From Russula earlei (Eukaryota > Basidiomycota > Agaricomycetes > Russulales > Russulaceae): a DNA stretch of 10,966 bases. Shown here one piece after another: positions 7,915 to 10,966 of the stretch. The stretch lies in contig JAGFNK010001314.1 of assembly GCA_025769875.1 (NCBI GenBank), forward strand, positions 1 through 10,966, read 5' to 3'. Each line of letters opens with the position of its first letter. Position 1 is the stretch's first letter. The notes beneath the pieces are model-generated. The model saw only the letters and a program-made list of their open reading frames with translations. It was not told where the DNA came from and ran no database searches. The translations under genes and the position numbers were made by a program.

Positions 7915-8045
7915 GAGCTCATGCGCACCCCGTTTTGTTCATGATCCCCCATTTCTTGCAGCATGAACCCCCCACTTCGTATGATTCCTCCCCGCTCTCT
8001 CGACTTCCCCCGCGTCCGAAACCCGCTTTGTCTACCATCCCCCAT
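7915..8045. repeat. 131-bp direct repeat, copy B
   Basis: Second copy of the unit at 7619-7749, in the same orientation and offset by 296 bp, with two substitutions by my count. The sequence after it (TTCTTTGCACCACC) differs from that after copy A (GGGGTCCGCTGAAA), which fixes the repeat end at CCCCCAT. Confidence 0.9.
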
Positions 8046-9189
8046 TTCTTTGCACCACCGATTTACCACTGACACTTTTATCCCTTGTCCGTTTATTTTC
8101 TCCTACACCCTCTCAGATAAGCTACCTCTCAAGTCCCTACTGACCTACGGTTTGACCATCCTGACTTGCGCCCATTCAGTTGCATACGCGATAGGAATTC
8201 TTTCGATTCCCTCTGCGCTCATCATTCCGTACCGTCATCCGGTCACCTTTCAATCAAGAAGACTCGATCGCCTCCGCTGTATTCGCCTATCCCTCCTTCT
8301 CATCTGCTACCATCGCGTCCGTCAAGTGTTCTCCGATAGTGCTGTCCCGACGCAACTGACGTCTATCCATGTACCCAACAAACGAGCTCGGGCAAAAATG
8401 TACTGTCTCAGAAACCTTTTGATAAACCAACGACCGTTCGCAAGTATCACCATTGTCCCTGCCTTGTCCAGGATCATGCACCATCGCCCCCTGCCACCAG
8501 TATGCACATGCACGATCCGTGCCTCTCGTGCATGCGTCGCCCACAATGCCGCCAAGCTTTCCTGAGGCTGCTATCCGTCGAGGCCTTCTGACGAAGCGTC
8601 ACCGTGTCCAAGCGCCATCCATAGAAACGGCTTCGTGCGTAACTCTTTCCTCTTTCTGCCCTCCGTTCATTATTCACACCCGGCCCCTTCCCTTTAGCTA
8701 TGAGCGCTCGGCCTCACCGGCGCATCGCGGACGGGAACACACGACAAACTCGTGGGGTTCTCGCGTTGTCCATGCTGAGAGTGCGGTACCGCGCTATCTG
8801 TCTGTGAGCGGGCCGTCATTCGCCTTGAGGAAGTCTCAGTGGCAGATTAGATTGCGTGTGCCTGTCGAGAGTTTAAACCAAGAGACATGTCTATGTCCAG
8901 ATCCAGAATGTCCTCCGGGAGAACCTTGGCCTTCACGTCGATGTCTTGGCGAGAGAGTCGAGACAAGCTCAACCGTGGTATCGCCAGTCGCATTGAAAGG
9001 CCTCGTACTACACGGGATTGAGTTTAGATAGAGATACAACAATCGTAGATCACAGACATATAAGTCTCTTTGACACTATAATCACGACACCATATAAAGG
9101 CGGGATAGCAATGTCCTCCATTTCACAGTAACATTACGTTCTAACCACAATATTCAGAACACTACAATCACATTTTGATTCTCTCGAAG
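8046..9189. other. No defensible gene; open frames on both strands
   Basis: A plus-strand frame open to 8565 includes a hydrophobic stretch (YGLTILTCAHSVAYAIGIL, about 8147-8203). A second plus frame runs 8453-9031. Around 8870-9030 two other plus frames read like protein (HVYVQIQNVLRENLGLHV and SGRTLAFTSMSWRESRDKL). None has a recognised motif, and no set of splice sites chooses among them. The first frame begins inside direct-repeat copy B, which argues against it as written. From about 9032 the sequence turns AT-rich, with CATATAAAGG near 9092, and is probably the 3' flank of the minus-strand oxidoreductase gene. Confidence 0.3.
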
Positions 9190-10442
9190 TCAAAGCTGAG
9201 GAGTGTCCGCAATGCGATACGTTATCTTCTGAGCGCTGACCTGTAGTGTTATGGTCAACGTCAATCCCGTTCTGGCAGATTGACGGGGAACGCTCATTTG
9301 ACTCACCTTCCCTTGCGACATATACTGCAGACCGTCCTTAACGCCGGCAATGCCACTGGGTTGAATGAAGGACCGGGTTGGGCTTGATATTCGCCGTGGC
9401 CAAGATCTTCCGGAGCAGATCAGCGTACCACTTGCCATTTGATTCCTAGACGGTGATGAGCGACACAAGGAAAGAGGCTACGGCTGCATCAATCATCGTA
9501 CAGGTTTGAGCAAGTCCCATGCTAGGCTGAAGGTGACCGTAACATCTGGGCGTGGACTCTCGTAGGGAAGGATGATGCCAACTTTCCCACCCTTGTCTCC
9601 GATTGCGGCGGGGATTTGTTGAGTCGTCCTTCCCTCTGAGATGGTGTCAATAGCGATGTCGAGCACATTACCCGTCGCCGCGCGAATTTTCTCCACGACA
9701 TTCTCGTCGCGGTAGTCAAATACTACGTCCGCACCGAGGTCCTTGACAAGGTCGAAATTCTTCGGGGAGGCTGTAGTCAGGACGCGGAGTCCGTTCAACT
9801 TTGCGAACTGAATGGCGTATTGGCCAACCGAGGAGGCACCACCCCAGATGAGAATGTCGCGCGGAGGACCGGACTTCGGATCGAAGGGAGAGGGTAGCCC
9901 GAGAGACTGATGCAGCGTCTGCAAGCCTGTCAACGCGGCAATGCCGAGCTGTGCGGCCTCTTCAAACGACCAACTGTCCGGGATGGGAACAACGCCACGT
10001 TCTGCGTCCGCCACGAGATATTCTGAGAAGGTGCCATTGGGTTGAAAAACTGGGGTTTGGTTCAGCACGGGCTTCTCTTGACACGCGAAAGGGAAAAAAA
10101 AAAACTGACGGCCCTTGATGAGACCTGCGACGCGCTCGCCAACAGTTCTCACGCCTTCGGGGACGTCAGGCCCGAGTTCCTCTACGACGCCGGCGAAATC
10201 GTTGCCTAAAATTCCGCCATAGTTTCCGGCCTTGGAGACCATCCCAATAGACTTTACTGGACACGCGATGCGGTGAGTTCTATCCCAAGGAAGAGGAGCG
10301 CAAACTTACAATCTACAGGATTCTGCACCGCCGCAACGACTCTGACGAGAATCTGACCAGGGCCAAGCTTCGGAACGTCGGCGAGGCCAAAAGTGACACC
10401 GTTTTCGGTCAAAATGGCAGCTCTTTGCTTGATCGGAGCCAT
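9190..10442 (-). CDS. MDR-family oxidoreductase (zinc-free alcohol dehydrogenase/enoyl reductase type)
   Basis: This is a medium-chain dehydrogenase/reductase of the fungal trans-enoyl-reductase-like type, likely NADPH-dependent; the substrate is unknown. Exons are 10442-10310, 10256-10110, 10049-9502, 9445-9307 and 9240-9190, separated by GT-AG introns of 53, 60, 56 and 66 nt. The GroES-like part has NPVDLKSIG (residues 41-49), GNDFAGVVEELG (62-73) and GERVAGLIKG (84-93). FSEYLVAD (101-108) and FEEAAQLGIAALTGLQTL (122-139) follow. The Rossmann part has ILIWGGASSVGQYAIQFAK, with the GGASSVG nucleotide motif at 163-169, then LGADVVFDYRD. Cys/His zinc ligands are not seen, as expected for zinc-free members. 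The end reads DGLQYMSQGK joined to VSAQKITYRIAD, a typical family C-terminus. Coding length is 1,018 nt, one more than a multiple of three. The surplus base lies near 9367-9375 between IKPNPV and IQPSGIAG; as written the last ~45 residues would be replaced and the protein would end early. About 338 residues are expected without it, normal for the family. Confidence 0.9.
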
Positions 10443-10966
10443 TTTTGTGCGAGTAGGCGATGCTGACGGGGGTCTGGCGAGTTTATCTCCTAGAGGTCGC
10501 TGAAGGTGACATCAGATAACGCCGTGCCTCGGTGAGTTTCTCCATATCTGCTAACCTCGATGGAACGCTTCAAATCAATATGGGTTAGGTTTTTTAGACG
10601 AAGGGTACTGTGAGATGAGGTGTGTACCCATCATCGCACACTTTATATTAATTATACTCCCAATGTGCAGTCACGTGTAGATCTTTTAATGACTTGGCAA
10701 CTGAGACATCGCCGCTTCTAATGCAATCTGGGGCCGTAGGGATTCACATGTCACTTCTCCGGCAGTTCACATTGCGCCATGAGCCATGACTATATGACTT
10801 GCGACCCACTTGCGCCGATTTGTCGATCCTGATATCATTATCTAAAATCAATGGAGGATCAATCATATACCCGCACTCGCCATTTTCGATCGCTGCTAGG
10901 TCATATTAACCTATTTGACAGCAGACTTTGTACTGATGGCGTAGCGTGTCCGGGGACGCGCGTGTG
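10443..10966. promoter_or_regulatory. Upstream region of the oxidoreductase gene
   Basis: No gene is seen. On the minus strand a TATAAAG lies at 10647-10641, about 200 bp before the ATG at 10442, and could be a core promoter element if the leader is long. A palindromic CACGTG (10672-10677), an E-box-type site bound by bHLH factors in fungi, lies about 25 bp further upstream. Both assignments rest on short strings only. Confidence 0.3.

Noticed and set aside
7369..8045. CRISPR-like array
   Set aside because: Spacing between the AT-rich copies is irregular and they number only three in a eukaryotic context; there are no cas genes.
7623..8075. 150-codon minus-strand open frame with internal duplication
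   Set aside because: Its repeated peptide is just the translation of the two 131-bp direct repeats; there is no independent sign of coding.
10580..10600. Telomere-like GGGTTAGGTTTTTTAG string
   Set aside because: It is a single imperfect unit with no array, inside the upstream region of a gene.

Overview
The window looks like nuclear DNA of a filamentous basidiomycete (Agaricomycete-type) fungus. Genes are split by short GT-AG introns of about 50-66 nt, coding codons favour C or G at the third position, there is no bacterial operon structure, and several gene families read as fungal: an MscS-type mechanosensitive channel, a fungal-type kinase-like protein, and a zinc-free medium-chain dehydrogenase/enoyl reductase. 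No rRNA, tRNA, CRISPR array or intact transposon was recognised. All assignments come from reading translations by eye; no search was run.

Layout. 1-280 is AT-rich upstream DNA. 281-899 (+) is the start of an MscS-type channel gene that stops being recognisable just after its first membrane helix. 1068-3621 (-) holds what is probably one degraded gene read right to left: a 5' module (3621-2368) with three well-supported introns, a ~110 bp near-perfect palindrome (2293-2403), a low-complexity stretch (about 1831-2292), and a kinase-like 3' module (1790-1068) with recognisable HGDLEPRN and DFG motifs. 3677-5045 (+) holds a probable two-helix membrane protein. 5061-5573 (+) may be a small unrecognised gene. 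5574-6552 shows no supportable gene. 7209-6553 (-) is an unrecognised gene remnant with a convincing C-terminal piece. 7369-8045 is a repeat cluster: a C13 run with a GTACGTAC palindrome, three copies of an AT-rich 28-mer, and a 131 bp direct repeat in two copies that differ at two positions. 8046-9189 has open frames but nothing I can defend. 10442-9190 (-) is the best gene of the window, an MDR-family oxidoreductase with five exons. 10443-10966 is its upstream region.

The striking overall feature is that nearly every recognisable gene changes reading frame by one base at one or more places that no intron explains. Even the otherwise healthy oxidoreductase carries exactly one surplus base. 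Either the sequence comes from an assembly with residual indel errors, or this is a gene graveyard; these can be separated by read mapping. The genes do not form an evident pathway or cluster. I did not find a convincing new biological system; the kinase-like gene with its embedded palindrome is the most interesting object.
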